Shown here one piece after another: positions 19,157-28,385 of a stretch of DNA of 64,000 bases. The stretch lies in NCBI RefSeq assembly GCF_019402665.1, contig NZ_VSST01000039.1:59949-123948 (forward strand), given 5' to 3'. The notes below the pieces were generated by a model that made no database searches, was not told where the DNA came from, and was given only the letters and a program-made list of their open reading frames with translations. Made by a program: the position numbers and the translations under genes. Source of the stretch: Bradyrhizobium canariense (lineage in GTDB: Bacteria; Pseudomonadota; Alphaproteobacteria; Rhizobiales; Xanthobacteraceae). Position 1 is the first letter of the stretch. The number at the start of each line of letters is the position of its first letter.

Positions 19157-20440
19157 TCACGCCGCGATCTTCACCGGCAAGGTTTCGAGACCCTTCACGA
19201 AACTCGAATAGACCCGCTTGGGTTCGCCGACCACCTCGATATGGTCGAATCGCTTGAGGATCTCTTCCCAGATAATCTTGAGCTGGAGTTCGGCAAGCCG
19301 CAAGCCGACGCAGCGGTGGATGCCGAAGCCGAACGAGAGATGCGTGCGCGGCCGTGCGCGGTCAATGATGAATTCGTAGGGCTTTTCGATCGCGTCGGCG
19401 TCGCGGTTGCCCGAGACATACCACATCACGACCTTGTCACCTTTCTTGATCTGCTTGCCCCGGAACTCGAAGTCCGCAAGCGCGGTGCGCCGCATATGAG
19501 CCAGCGGCGTCTGCCAGCGGATCACTTCCGGCACGAAGCTGTCGAGCAGCGCGGGGTTTTCGCGCAGCTTGCGATATTGCTCGGGATGCTGGCTCAGCGC
19601 GTCGAGCGAGCCGGACATGGTGTTGCGGGTGGTGTCGTTGCCGCCGACGATCAGAAGGATGAGATTGCCGAGGAAGTTTTTCGCGTCCATGTCGCGCGTC
19701 GCGGCGCCATGCGCCATCATCGACAACAGGTCGCTCTTCGGCGGCTGCTCGATGCGCTCCTTCCACAGCCGCGCGAAATAGCCGGCGCATTCGGTGAGCT
19801 CGGCCTGACGCTCGTCTTCGGTGGCGACGAGGCCGTCGGGTCCGGGAATGGTGGTCGCGATGTCCGACCAGCGCGTCAGCTTGCGGCGGTCCTCCCAGGG
19901 GAAGTCGAACAGCACCGCGAGCATCTGCGTGGTGAGCTCGATCGAGACGCGGTCGACCCAGTCGAACACCTCGCCGCGCGGCAGATTGTCCAGGCACTCG
20001 GCCGAGCGCTTGCGGATGCTGAGCGCGAGATTGTCCAGATGCGTCGGCGTGAACATCGGCGCCACGGTCTTGCGCTGCGCCGCGTGGCGCGGCGGGTCCA
20101 TCGAGATGAAGCTCTCGCGACGCAGTTCCGGATCGATGTCGCGGATGGTGATGCCGCCGAGCGAGGAGGCCGAGGAGAATACCGAATGATTGGTCTCGAT
20201 CTCCATGATGTCGTTGTAGCGCGTCACCGACCAATACGGCCCGAACATCGAGTCCTTGCAATAGTGCACGGGATCTTCGCGGCGCAGGCGATCGAAATAG
20301 GGCCAGAACGTATCGGTCCTGAACAGCTCGGGGTCGCCCGGATCGAACTGCTCCAGCGGCAGTGACGTTGCGCGTGCGCGCAACGCGTCGAGCTTCGCCG
20401 CGCTTTCGATGGTCCCATGCATGACCGCTCTCCCTGACAT
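19157..20440 (-). CDS. Cytochrome P450 (second of a tandem pair)
   Basis: 427 residues from ATG 20440 (20422 is an alternative ATG). Same motifs as its neighbour: GGNDTTRN, PEVIRWQTPL and FGFGIHRCVG. Long stretches are nearly identical between the two proteins (for example FTPTHLDNL, RVSIELTTQMLA, FDFPWEDRRKLTRWSD), showing local duplication followed by divergence. Function probably hydroxylation of a hydrophobic compound; the substrate cannot be predicted. Confidence 0.93.
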   Translation of the reverse strand: MSGRAVMHGTIESAAKLDALRARATSLPLEQFDPGDPELFRTDTFWPYFDRLRREDPVHYCKDSMFGPYWSVTRYNDIMEIETNHSVFSSASSLGGITIRDIDPELRRESFISMDPPRHAAQRKTVAPMFTPTHLDNLALSIRKRSAECLDNLPRGEVFDWVDRVSIELTTQMLAVLFDFPWEDRRKLTRWSDIATTIPGPDGLVATEDERQAELTECAGYFARLWKERIEQPPKSDLLSMMAHGAATRDMDAKNFLGNLILLIVGGNDTTRNTMSGSLDALSQHPEQYRKLRENPALLDSFVPEVIRWQTPLAHMRRTALADFEFRGKQIKKGDKVVMWYVSGNRDADAIEKPYEFIIDRARPRTHLSFGFGIHRCVGLRLAELQLKIIWEEILKRFDHIEVVGEPKRVYSSFVKGLETLPVKIAA

Positions 20441-20542
20441 AACCGCGCGTTCTCGTTGAATTCTGCGCTGCGGTATTTGATTTGCAATTACAGCCGGTTG
20501 TCTGCGCCGGAGCAAGGGCGAGTTTTGCCACATGGGTGTGAA

Positions 20543-20627
20543 GTAGCCCGGATGGAGCGAAGCGAAATCCGGGATTCGGGCCCCCACTGCCACCGTCCCG
20601 GATTGCGCTTCGCTCCATCCGGGCTAC
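20543..20627. repeat. Palindromic intergenic repeat, family E
   Basis: GTAGCCCGGATGGAGCGAAG and CGCTTCGCTCCATCCGGGC arms, with an inner ATCCGGGATT/CCCGGATTG pair. It lies in the roughly 345-bp gap between diverging P450 and DUF898 genes, where I see no other feature. Confidence 0.83.
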
Positions 20628-20785
20628 CGGACATTCGCGAACGTGATCTCGCGCACGCCCTCGGCCGTGGAAATGCGTCAGAAATCGACCGGAATCGAGC
20701 CAAATCGAACCCGCCCATCTTGGGGATCGACTAATCTCTGATCTATAGTTTGAACGAACCAGGTCCGCACCCCGAGGTTGCCGCC

Positions 20786-21940
20786 GTGAACGATATGCAA
20801 TGGACGCCCATCGGCTCCGAACCCTTACCCCCGCCGCTGCCGCCCACGGGGGTCGATTTCACCGGCAACCGCACCGAGTTTCGCAAATTGGTTACCAAGG
20901 GTGCCCTGCTCGAGCTCGTCACCTTCGGCTTCTACCGGTTCTGGCTCGTCACCGACATCCGTCGTCATCTGTGGGCGAACACCGCGGTCGACGGCGACGC
21001 CGCCGAATATACCGGGCGGGCCAAGGAGCTCTTGGTCGGCTTCCTGTTCGCGCTCGCGATCCTGGTGCCGATCTACCTCGCTTACTTCCTTGTCGGCATC
21101 GAGTTCGAGCGCTGGCAGGGCTTTGCCTCGACGCCGCTGTTCATCAGCTTCTACGCTTTCGGCCAGTTCGCGATCTTTCGCGCGCGGCGCTATCGCCTGA
21201 CGCGGACGGTCTGGCGCGGCGTGCGATTCTGGATGGATGGATCGGGCTGGGCCTATTCGTTCCGCGCCATGCTGTGGGGCTTGCTGGTGTTTCTGACGCT
21301 TGGGCTCGCATTGCCGTGGCGCGAGGCCTCGCTCGAACGCTACAAGATGCGGCACACCCATTACGGCGATTTGCGCGGCGATTTCCAAGCCGACGGCTGG
21401 ACGTTCTTCAAGCGCGGCTGGTGGCTGTGGCTCTTGAGCCCGATCGCAATGGTGATCTTTCCGCTCGCGCCGTTCGTCTATGCCGAGTTCAAGGCGCGCG
21501 AGTGGCGCTGGTGGCTCGACGGTATCCGCATCGGCGATGTCAGCGTGTCCTCGCAACTTCCGCACAACGCATTTCACGGCCTGTACTGGAAGGTGATCGG
21601 CTGGTGGATGCTGCTCTCGGTCATCTTCGCCGCTTATGTCGGCGGAGCCACCATGCTCGTCGTCAAGCTGAGCGGTCTTTCGGTCGAGCAGGCGTTGGGG
21701 CCCGGCAATGCGGCCAAGAGCATCCCGACACTGGTGATGATGGTCGTCGGCTACCTCGCACTCGCTCTGGCCCTCAACATCGTCATGCGGGTCTATCTCC
21801 AGCGCGATCTCTGGGCCAAGGTGCTGGAAACGGTCGATGTGCACAACATCGCCGCCGCCGCGGACGTGCGCGGCAGCGCCGAGCTTGCCAGTGCGCTCGG
21901 CGAAGGCTTTGCCGATGGACTCGATGTCGCGGGATTCTGA
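20786..21940 (+). CDS. DUF898 (YjgN-like) multi-pass membrane protein
   Basis: 384 residues with about seven membrane helices. Family hallmarks are the early FTGNRTEFRKLVTKGALLEL, VTFGFYRFWLVTDIRRHLW, and repeated RYRLTRTVWRG/RYKMRHTHYGD motifs. The GTG at 20786 follows GAGGT at the right spacing; a TTG 36 bp upstream is the alternative. The M48 protease gene follows after 3 bp. The two families often travel together; the role is unknown. Confidence 0.82.
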   Translation: MNDMQWTPIGSEPLPPPLPPTGVDFTGNRTEFRKLVTKGALLELVTFGFYRFWLVTDIRRHLWANTAVDGDAAEYTGRAKELLVGFLFALAILVPIYLAYFLVGIEFERWQGFASTPLFISFYAFGQFAIFRARRYRLTRTVWRGVRFWMDGSGWAYSFRAMLWGLLVFLTLGLALPWREASLERYKMRHTHYGDLRGDFQADGWTFFKRGWWLWLLSPIAMVIFPLAPFVYAEFKAREWRWWLDGIRIGDVSVSSQLPHNAFHGLYWKVIGWWMLLSVIFAAYVGGATMLVVKLSGLSVEQALGPGNAAKSIPTLVMMVVGYLALALALNIVMRVYLQRDLWAKVLETVDVHNIAAAADVRGSAELASALGEGFADGLDVAGF

Positions 21941-21943
21941 GCT

Positions 21944-23053
21944 GTGAGTGACGTATTCGCCGAAGCCCCGGCGCAGTCCGCAAAGCCGACGATCTTCTTC
22001 GACGGCGTGTCGAGCCGCAGGCGGCAGGTGACGCTGACGCTCAGTGACGCGCTCGAGATCCTCGAAGAGGGTGCGACGCCCGTTCGCTGGGGCTATGCCG
22101 ACATCCGTCGCGCCGACAGTCCGCCCGGCATTTTGCGGCTCGCCTGCGCTTCCGCGCCGCCGCTGGCGCGGCTGGAAATCCGCGACGCTCTGCTCGCCTC
22201 AGACGTGACCGCGCGCTGCATGCGGCTCGACGACCACCAGACTTCGCGCCGCGGCGTCGCAAAAATCGTCGGCTGGTCGATGGCTGCCGCCGTCTCCATC
22301 GTCTGCGTCGTGCTGTTCGGCGTGCCGCTCGCTGCCGACCGCCTCGCGCCGCTGGTGCCGAAACCGATCGAGCGGCGCATTGGCGATGCGTCGGAGGTTC
22401 AGGTGAAGACCATCTTCGGCCGCAATGCGTGCGAGGATGCGGCGGGGAAGGCGGCCTTCATCAAACTCGTCAATCGGCTGCGCGATGCCGCCGGCCTCGA
22501 CGACGATTCCATGACCGCGGGCGTGCTGCCGACCCCGGTGCCGAACGCGTTCGCACTGCCGGGCGGCAAGGTCTTCGTGCTGAAGGGCCTGCTCGACAAG
22601 GCCGAAAGCCCGGACGAGCTCGCCGGCATCCTCGCCCACGAGCTCGGTCATCTCAAGCATTACGACAACATGCGCGGCCTGATCTACAACGGCGGCACCT
22701 CGTTCCTGATCGGCCTGTTGTTCGGCGACGTCACCGGCTCGAGCGCCGTGATCTTCGCCTCGCGCAGCGTGGTCGAGGCTTCCTATTCACGCGAAGCCGA
22801 GACCGCTGCGGATACGTTTGCCATCGAGATCATGCACAAGCTCGGCCGTTCGCCGAAGCCCGCAGCCGAATTGATGTTCCGCATCACCGGCAAGGAAGGC
22901 GGCGGCCTCACGTCGATCCTGGCGAGCCATCCGCTGACCGAGGACCGGCTCGCGCGCATGACGAAGGAGGATCGCCCCGCCAGCGGCCCGCCGCTGCTGA
23001 CGGATGCAGAGTGGCGGTCACTGAAGGGGATCTGCGGCAGCGGCAAGATCTGA
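21944..23053 (+). CDS. M48-family membrane metallopeptidase
   Basis: 369 residues from a GTG 3 bp after the DUF898 stop. A cytoplasmic N-terminal part (to about 100), one membrane helix (about 105-125) and a peptidase domain with the zinc motif HELGH near residue 231, plus the distal Glu in SYSREAETAADTFA. Resembles BepA/Oma1-like quality-control proteases. Probably cleaves misfolded or exported proteins at the membrane; coupling to DUF898 suggests a shared task. Confidence 0.87.
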   Translation: MSDVFAEAPAQSAKPTIFFDGVSSRRRQVTLTLSDALEILEEGATPVRWGYADIRRADSPPGILRLACASAPPLARLEIRDALLASDVTARCMRLDDHQTSRRGVAKIVGWSMAAAVSIVCVVLFGVPLAADRLAPLVPKPIERRIGDASEVQVKTIFGRNACEDAAGKAAFIKLVNRLRDAAGLDDDSMTAGVLPTPVPNAFALPGGKVFVLKGLLDKAESPDELAGILAHELGHLKHYDNMRGLIYNGGTSFLIGLLFGDVTGSSAVIFASRSVVEASYSREAETAADTFAIEIMHKLGRSPKPAAELMFRITGKEGGGLTSILASHPLTEDRLARMTKEDRPASGPPLLTDAEWRSLKGICGSGKI

Positions 23054-23154
23054 ATCTCTTGCCGCCGACGCGTCGGCCCCGCGCCAAATCATGAATCGGC
23101 GAGGAACGATCGCTCGGGGAGTGGTTATCCCCCATAAACAGCGGGAAGTTCCTC

Positions 23155-23646
23155 ATGGCTTACGGTCGTTTCGTCACGATGATCGCGGCTTCCACCGTGA
23201 TCATGTTCGGTCTGATGTATCTCAACACCTTCGCTCTGGATCACGTCTGGTACAGCCAGACCCGGACGTGGATGGCGCTGCTGATGGGCGCCGTCATGGC
23301 CGCCGTGATGCTCGCTTTCATGTCGGGCATGTACAGGAACCGCACGGCGAACGTCGCCATTCTGGCCGCCAGCGCCGTCGTGTTTGCGGTTTCGCTCTGG
23401 CTCGTTCGAAGCCAGCAGACCGTGACCGACGTCGCGTATATGGAGGCGATGATCCCGCATCATTCCATCGCGGTTCTCACCAGCGAGCGCGCGCACATCA
23501 GGGATCCCCGCGTCCGCAAGCTGGCCGACGACATCATCGAAGCCCAAGTGCGGGAGATCGGCGAGATGGAACGGTTGATCGCCGACCTCAAGGAGAGGCC
23601 CGCGCCCGCGGATGCGAAGGATCTGCCGCCGCGGCCGCCGACCTGA
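23155..23646 (+). CDS. DUF305 membrane-anchored protein
   Basis: 163 residues. Three to four hydrophobic segments (to about residue 85) precede a DUF305 segment with its marker MIPHHSIAVL and the helix RVRKLADDIIEAQVREIGEM. DUF305 is a ferritin-like-related helical fold; members are linked to metal stress but without a set activity. The ATG follows GGGAAG at normal spacing. Confidence 0.82.
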   Translation: MAYGRFVTMIAASTVIMFGLMYLNTFALDHVWYSQTRTWMALLMGAVMAAVMLAFMSGMYRNRTANVAILAASAVVFAVSLWLVRSQQTVTDVAYMEAMIPHHSIAVLTSERAHIRDPRVRKLADDIIEAQVREIGEMERLIADLKERPAPADAKDLPPRPPT

Positions 23647-23662
23647 CGGAGCGGCCCTCGTA

Positions 23663-23875
23663 TCACTTTGCCGGGGCGGCCGGATTGGTTGAGCCCGTGG
23701 TGACGCTCGGCGCGTTGTTCGGGCTGGTGGTCGTGGTCTGGGGACCGACATCGCGTCCATTGTAGAAGAAGACGGCCGCGACGACGGCGATCACGAAGAT
23801 CGCGCCGATCGCCCAGCCCACCGGGCTGTTGAGGCGTGCTCTGTCTACTCTGCGGTCGTCATCCTGATAGGTCAT
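23663..23875 (-). CDS. Small single-pass membrane protein
   Basis: 70 residues: charged start MTYQDDDRRVDRARL, one helix (VGWAIGAIFVIAVVAAVFF) and a Thr/Pro/Ser-rich tail. Such short proteins are common in Bradyrhizobium with no known role. Converges with the DUF305 gene. ATG 23875 is favoured over 23887. Confidence 0.65.
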   Translation of the reverse strand: MTYQDDDRRVDRARLNSPVGWAIGAIFVIAVVAAVFFYNGRDVGPQTTTTSPNNAPSVTTGSTNPAAPAK

Positions 23876-23953
23876 CGTGCTCTCCATCGTAGAGCAGGAA
23901 AACCTTGCGCGAGCGAAGCTGTTCCTAATGTGACGCGGTTTGCAGGCCGACGC

Positions 23954-24583
23954 TTATCTCGTCCCGTAGGCGCGGTCGCCGGCGTCGCCGAGTCCCGGCA
24001 GGATAAAGCCGTTCTCATCGAGACCTTCGTCGACTGCGGCCGTCCAGATCGGGACGTCCGGATGCAGTCCGCGCAGCCGTTCGAGCCCTTCGGGGGCGGC
24101 GATCAGGCAGGCGAGGCGAATGTCCTTGGCGCCGCGCTCCTTCAGCCGGTCGATTGCGGCCACAGCCGTATTGGCGGTCGCAACCACCGGCGTTACCACG
24201 ATCGCCAGGCGTTCGCCGAGATCGGACGGCGATTTGAAGAAGTACTCGACCGCCGCAAAACTGTGCGGCTCACGATAGAGGCCGATATGCGCAACGCGCG
24301 CGGTCGGCACCAAATCCATCATGCCGTCGACGAAGGTCGTGCCGGCCCGCAGCATCGGCACGAATACCAGCTTCTTGCCGGCAATCTTGGCCGAATGCAT
24401 CGTCGCCAGCGGCGTGTCGATAACGGTATCGGCGAGCGGCAGGTCACGCGTCACCTCGTAGCACAGGAGCATGCCGATCTCCTTGATCAGCTCCCGAAAC
24501 GATTTGGTCGAGATCGATTTGTCCCGCACCAGGGTCAGCTTGTGCTGCACCAACGGATGATCGACGATCGTGACGCCTTGCAT
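23954..24583 (-). CDS. upp: Uracil phosphoribosyltransferase (URC-type variant)
   Basis: 209 residues, normal Upp length. The uracil-binding C-terminus GFILPGLGDAGDRAYGT and PMLRAGTTFVDGM are intact. The PRPP loop, DPMLATGGS in standard Upp, reads TPVVATANT here, losing the usual Asp. Upstream on the same strand are the URC1- and URC4-like genes, so this is probably the UMP-forming step of the URC uracil-catabolic route rather than plain salvage. An IS5-family insertion now separates it from those genes, so its expression may differ from theirs. Confidence 0.88.
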   Translation of the reverse strand: MQGVTIVDHPLVQHKLTLVRDKSISTKSFRELIKEIGMLLCYEVTRDLPLADTVIDTPLATMHSAKIAGKKLVFVPMLRAGTTFVDGMMDLVPTARVAHIGLYREPHSFAAVEYFFKSPSDLGERLAIVVTPVVATANTAVAAIDRLKERGAKDIRLACLIAAPEGLERLRGLHPDVPIWTAAVDEGLDENGFILPGLGDAGDRAYGTR

Positions 24584-24600
24584 GACGGGATGCCTTTCTT

Positions 24601-24735
24601 CCTTCTCCCCTTGTGGGAGAAGGTGGCGCGAAGCGCCGGATGAGGGGTACTTTCCGCGAACTCCTGTGAGAGATATGCCCGCGGAGACAACCCCTCACCC
24701 GGCTTCGCTTTCGCGAAGCCACCTTCTCCCACAAG
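24601..24735. repeat. Palindromic intergenic repeat, family C (copy 3), interrupted by an IS
   Basis: CCTTCTCCCCTTGTGGGAGA and GAAGCCACCTTCTCCCACAAG are the arms. The far arm is cut at ACAAGG by the insertion sequence, and its remaining bases (GGGGAGAGGG) resume after 25860. So the IS landed inside the repeat. Confidence 0.85.
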
Positions 24736-25860
24736 GGGCTTGTTGCGTAATCCGTCAATTGTGATTCTCTAAGGCAAAGCGTTGGAGGAATGACGATGGC
24801 GGTGAAGCAGACGGGGCAGCCGAGTTTTGTTGAGGCTTGGCTCCCGAAGGGAGCAGGTGCCAATGCAGCGCTGGATCGGCTGTCGGGGTTAGTCAAGTGG
24901 TACCGGTTCGAGAAGCTGATCGGCCATTTGCGGGATGAAGGGAGCCCCGGTCGTCCAGGCTATCCGGTGCTGGTGTTGTTTCGCGCCCTGCTATTGCAGT
25001 CGCTCTACGGTCTGTCGGAACGCGAGCTCGAAGAGGCGCTGGGCGACCGGTTGTCGTTCAAGCGCTTCGTCGGTCTAAGCCTCGAAGATGCGACACCCGA
25101 CCACACGGTTCTGAACCGTTTTCGGAACCAGCTGGTTGAAGAAGGTCTGTTGGAGAAGCTGTTTGGCGAACTGGATCGTCAGCTTGAGAATGCCGGCGTC
25201 ATCCTCAAGCGCGGCACGATGCTGGACGCAACCTTGATCCAGGCGGTGTCGGCTCCTCCCAAGGAGGATCGTCCTTCAAACGATCCCGACGCCCGTTTTG
25301 CCAAGCGGCAGGGCAAGAGCGGTTCGACCTTCGGTTACAAGGCCCATGTGGGTGTTGATGAAGGATCCGGCTTGATCCGCGCGGTGCTGACGACGCCCGC
25401 CAATGTCAACGACACCACGCCGGCTGATGAGTTGATCCGTGGCGATGAAGCCGTGGTGTGGGCCGATGCGGCTTACGATACCCATGCCAGACGAGCCCGG
25501 CTGAAGGCGGAAGGCAAAAAGCCCCGCATCGCCCGGCGTCCCAACCGCCATCACCCAGAGTTGCCACCGAGGCTCAAACGCTACAACCTACTCATCTCTC
25601 GACGACGGGCGACGGTGGAGACCACCTTCGCTACCCTCAAACGCCGGATGCGGCTGACCTACATCCGTTACGTCGGTCTCATGAAGGCAAGCGGACAAAT
25701 CCTGCTCGCCTCCATCGCATTCAACATGAGGAAATGGGCCGCGATCGCGGCCTGAGCCGCCCGCCGAGGGCGACAATCACAGTCTTGGCCGGAGCCTGTC
25801 GCGACCCAGACCTTCTCTCTCGACGTCTTCAGCCTCAAAAGCCAATAGCGCAACAGGCCC
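24736..25860 (+). mobile_element. IS5-family insertion sequence
   Basis: About 1125 bp. Imperfect terminal inverted repeats: left GGGCTTGTTGCG(TAAT), right end reversed GGGCCTGTTGCG(CTAT). The flanks share ACAAG on both sides (24731-24735 and 25861-25865; up to 7 bp if boundary G/C bases are shared), consistent with target duplication. One transposase gene lies inside. The element splits the uracil-catabolic gene set between urc4 and upp. Confidence 0.9.
24796..25755 (+). CDS. IS5-family transposase
   Basis: 319 residues, DDE transposase. Features are the N-terminal YGLSERELEEALGDRLSFKR, TPDHTVLNRFRNQL, the first Asp in MLDATLIQA, the second in VVWADAAYD, and the DDE-helix Glu in RRATVETTFATLKRR. 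The frame is intact, so the element could be active. GGAGGA sits 7 nt before ATG 24796 and only 1 nt before ATG 24790. Confidence 0.93.
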   Translation: MAVKQTGQPSFVEAWLPKGAGANAALDRLSGLVKWYRFEKLIGHLRDEGSPGRPGYPVLVLFRALLLQSLYGLSERELEEALGDRLSFKRFVGLSLEDATPDHTVLNRFRNQLVEEGLLEKLFGELDRQLENAGVILKRGTMLDATLIQAVSAPPKEDRPSNDPDARFAKRQGKSGSTFGYKAHVGVDEGSGLIRAVLTTPANVNDTTPADELIRGDEAVVWADAAYDTHARRARLKAEGKKPRIARRPNRHHPELPPRLKRYNLLISRRRATVETTFATLKRRMRLTYIRYVGLMKASGQILLASIAFNMRKWAAIAA

Positions 25861-25875
25861 ACAAGGGGAGAGGGT

Positions 25876-27114
25876 TTAGAAAACCGTGCCGTCGCTGATC
25901 ACCTTGAGCGGCGGCGAACCATCGGGGCGGCGCGCGAAGGCGATGGCGCGGCCCGCGGCCCAGGTGCCGCCTTCCAGAATGCTGGCGAGCGGCAATGTCT
26001 CAGGGGTGCGGCCGAGTTTTGCGCGGACCAGATCGGCAAGCCGGTCGAGCAGCGCCACGGTCAGCGCGCGCCACTCGACGACGAGCAGCGAATCCACCGC
26101 ATGCGCATGTTCGGCATCGGCGGCGTCGCGCAGGCGCAGCACCTCGTGATCGACGAACAGCCCGCCATTGCGATACTCGGCAAGCCCGGTCAGGCCGTCG
26201 ATGTCGGTGACGTCAATTCCGGCGCGCTGGAGCGGCTCGATCAGCGAATAGCTCAGCCATTGCGACAGCTTGTGCAAGGGCACGAGACCCGAGGTGGCAT
26301 CACTGGCCTTGATCGCCGGATGGCGCCAACAATCGCCGAGCGGAATTCCGGCAAGCTCCAGCCGCGACGGCCAGATCGGTCCGAGCTGGTTCAGCACCGC
26401 CGAGAGAATCGCGGGTGCGGGAACCGCGCCGCCCTTCGCCTGTGCCGCGATGTGATCGAACAGCCCGCCCGGCCGCGGCGTGTCGTGCGAGCCGAATACC
26501 TCCGCGCGCTCCGCCACCAGCTTGCCCAGACGCCGCAGCAGGTCGGTCCGCCCCTCGAGCCCGAGCAGCGGATTGGCATCGCTCACCTGAAAGGCGGATG
26601 TAAGCGCGGCAAGCGGCAGTTGCGCGAGCACGTCGGCATCGGTCCTGAACGGCGCGCGGGAATCGTGGGAAAAAAGACCGCTCGCGAACATGTCGAGACT
26701 TGCAATCGCAAGTCCCTCCGACCGGCCGATCTCTTGTCCCGTCACAGCGTCGCGGTATCGCCACGCCGCACCCGCGCCGGCATCGAGCAGCACGCTGACG
26801 ATGGCAAGGTCGAACTCCGCGCGCGCCCGCGCCGCGCGATCGGGCCACGACGCCGCGTCTGCAAGCCGCGCCCAACGGTCGACGCCGCCAAACACAAAAT
26901 GGCGCCACCGCGCATGGAACGGAATCTCCAGCGTCGGATAGGCCTTTCGCGTCACCGCGAGCACGGCATCAGCAACGCCGTCCATGCGATCGAGATCAAC
27001 AGTGAAATGGGTGAGTCCGCCGGCAAGGCCGATGTCAAGTATCTCCCCGGCACGCGCGCGAACCGCTGCTGCGCTGAGCAGCGAACGGGCCTGCAATTCC
27101 AAAGCGTCTGCCAT
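25876..27114 (-). CDS. urc4: DUF1688 protein, URC4-like
   Basis: 412 residues matching the DUF1688/URC4 family over its length (GGLTHFTVDLDRMDGVADAV, IPFHARWRHFVFGG, GLAEYRNGGLFVDHEVL). In yeast URC4 is needed for the URC route, in which uracil is first converted to UMP and then degraded; the bacterial homologues keep company with upp and a GTP cyclohydrolase II homologue, exactly as here. ATG 27114 lies 7 bp after the urc1 stop, so the two are one transcript. Reaction not defined by sequence. Confidence 0.87.
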   Translation of the reverse strand: MADALELQARSLLSAAAVRARAGEILDIGLAGGLTHFTVDLDRMDGVADAVLAVTRKAYPTLEIPFHARWRHFVFGGVDRWARLADAASWPDRAARARAEFDLAIVSVLLDAGAGAAWRYRDAVTGQEIGRSEGLAIASLDMFASGLFSHDSRAPFRTDADVLAQLPLAALTSAFQVSDANPLLGLEGRTDLLRRLGKLVAERAEVFGSHDTPRPGGLFDHIAAQAKGGAVPAPAILSAVLNQLGPIWPSRLELAGIPLGDCWRHPAIKASDATSGLVPLHKLSQWLSYSLIEPLQRAGIDVTDIDGLTGLAEYRNGGLFVDHEVLRLRDAADAEHAHAVDSLLVVEWRALTVALLDRLADLVRAKLGRTPETLPLASILEGGTWAAGRAIAFARRPDGSPPLKVISDGTVF

Positions 27115-27121
27115 CAATCGA

Positions 27122-28378
27122 TCAGTATTTTTCCAGCGAACGCCCGACAACGCCGTCGACGTCCTTCTCCGGCGCGATGTCGGTGGAGTAATAGCCGGCG
27201 GCCTTCTTCGCGGCGATCTCGACATAGGCGTCGGCGGGAATGAGCTCGGGCGGGATCGGCACGCGCTCGACGATGTCGATGCCCTGCGATGTCAGCGCGT
27301 CGTGCTTCATGTCGCTCATCGAGAGGAAGCGGTCGATGCGCTTCAGGCCAAGCCAGTGGATGGTATCGGGCATCAATTGCTGGAAGCGGGCATCCTGGAC
27401 GCCGGCGACGCATTCGGTGCGCTCGAAATAGGCGGCGGCCGCATCGCCGTCCTCCTGGCGCTTGCGCGCATTGTAGACCAGGAATTTCGTGACCTCGCCG
27501 AGCGCGCGGCCTTCCTTGCGGTTGTAGATCACGAGCCCGAGCCCGCCCTCCTGTGCGCCGCGCGCGGATTCCTCGATGCCGTGGATGAGATAGGGACGGC
27601 AGGTGCAGATGTCGGAGCCGAACACGTCGGAGCCGTTGCACTCGTCATGGACGCGGCAGGTGATCTTGGTGCGATGGTCCGGCAGTTTTGTCACATCGCC
27701 GAACATGTACACTGTGGTGCCCCCGATCGGCGGCAAGAACACCTTCATGTCCGGCCGGGTCACCAGCTCGGGGAACATGCCGGCGGTCTGCTCGAACAGC
27801 GTGCGCCGCAGCTCGGTCTCGTTGGTCGCAAAGCGTTCCGCAAGGCCCGGCAGATACCAGACCGGATCGATCGCGATCTTCACCACCGACACACTGCCAT
27901 TGGCATGCACGACGTCGCCGTCGGCGCGCAGGCGCTTGGCGGCGAGCGCCTCGCGGATCTCCGGCAGGTCCAGCCGCGCGCGCGTCACCGCGATGCTCGG
28001 CCTGATGTCGATGCCCTCAGCAATGTCCTTGCCGAAATTCTCGGCGACGAGATGCCCCCAGGGATCGAGCGCGACGATTTTTGCGGGATCGCGCCATTGC
28101 TCGAACGGCCCGATGGTCGCGGCCGGAAAGGTGTTGGTGAGATCGGGCCTGCGAATCGGATCGAGCGCGCCCGCGGACACCGCGAGCGCGCGGTACATCG
28201 CATAGGAGCCGCCATGGCTGCCGATCACGTTGCGATCCCCCGCGCGCGACACCGTGCCGATGATCGGCCCGCGGGCGCGTGCGTCGGCGGCGCCCCAGTG
28301 GATCGGGAAGGCGGCTGTCCTGCCCGGCTCCGGATGGGAGGTGAGGCGGATGTGGTCGGTACGGTTCGCGCGGCTCAT
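27122..28378 (-). CDS. urc1: GTP cyclohydrolase II homologue, URC1-like
   Basis: 418 residues, much longer than RibA (about 200) because of an extra N-terminal region (to about 220). The catalytic part has the zinc cysteines in RVHDECNGSDVFGSDICTC and the KEGRALG loop. This size and shape, plus adjacent DUF1688 and upp, fit URC1, in which the enzyme opens a pyrimidine nucleotide rather than GTP for riboflavin. ATG 28378 has GGGAG at 7 nt. First gene of the URC set. Confidence 0.87.
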   Translation of the reverse strand: MSRANRTDHIRLTSHPEPGRTAAFPIHWGAADARARGPIIGTVSRAGDRNVIGSHGGSYAMYRALAVSAGALDPIRRPDLTNTFPAATIGPFEQWRDPAKIVALDPWGHLVAENFGKDIAEGIDIRPSIAVTRARLDLPEIREALAAKRLRADGDVVHANGSVSVVKIAIDPVWYLPGLAERFATNETELRRTLFEQTAGMFPELVTRPDMKVFLPPIGGTTVYMFGDVTKLPDHRTKITCRVHDECNGSDVFGSDICTCRPYLIHGIEESARGAQEGGLGLVIYNRKEGRALGEVTKFLVYNARKRQEDGDAAAAYFERTECVAGVQDARFQQLMPDTIHWLGLKRIDRFLSMSDMKHDALTSQGIDIVERVPIPPELIPADAYVEIAAKKAAGYYSTDIAPEKDVDGVVGRSLEKY

Positions 28379-28385
28379 GACCAAA

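Noticed and set aside
27122..28378. A riboflavin-pathway ribA
   Set aside because: The protein is about twice RibA length and is linked to DUF1688 and upp rather than rib genes.
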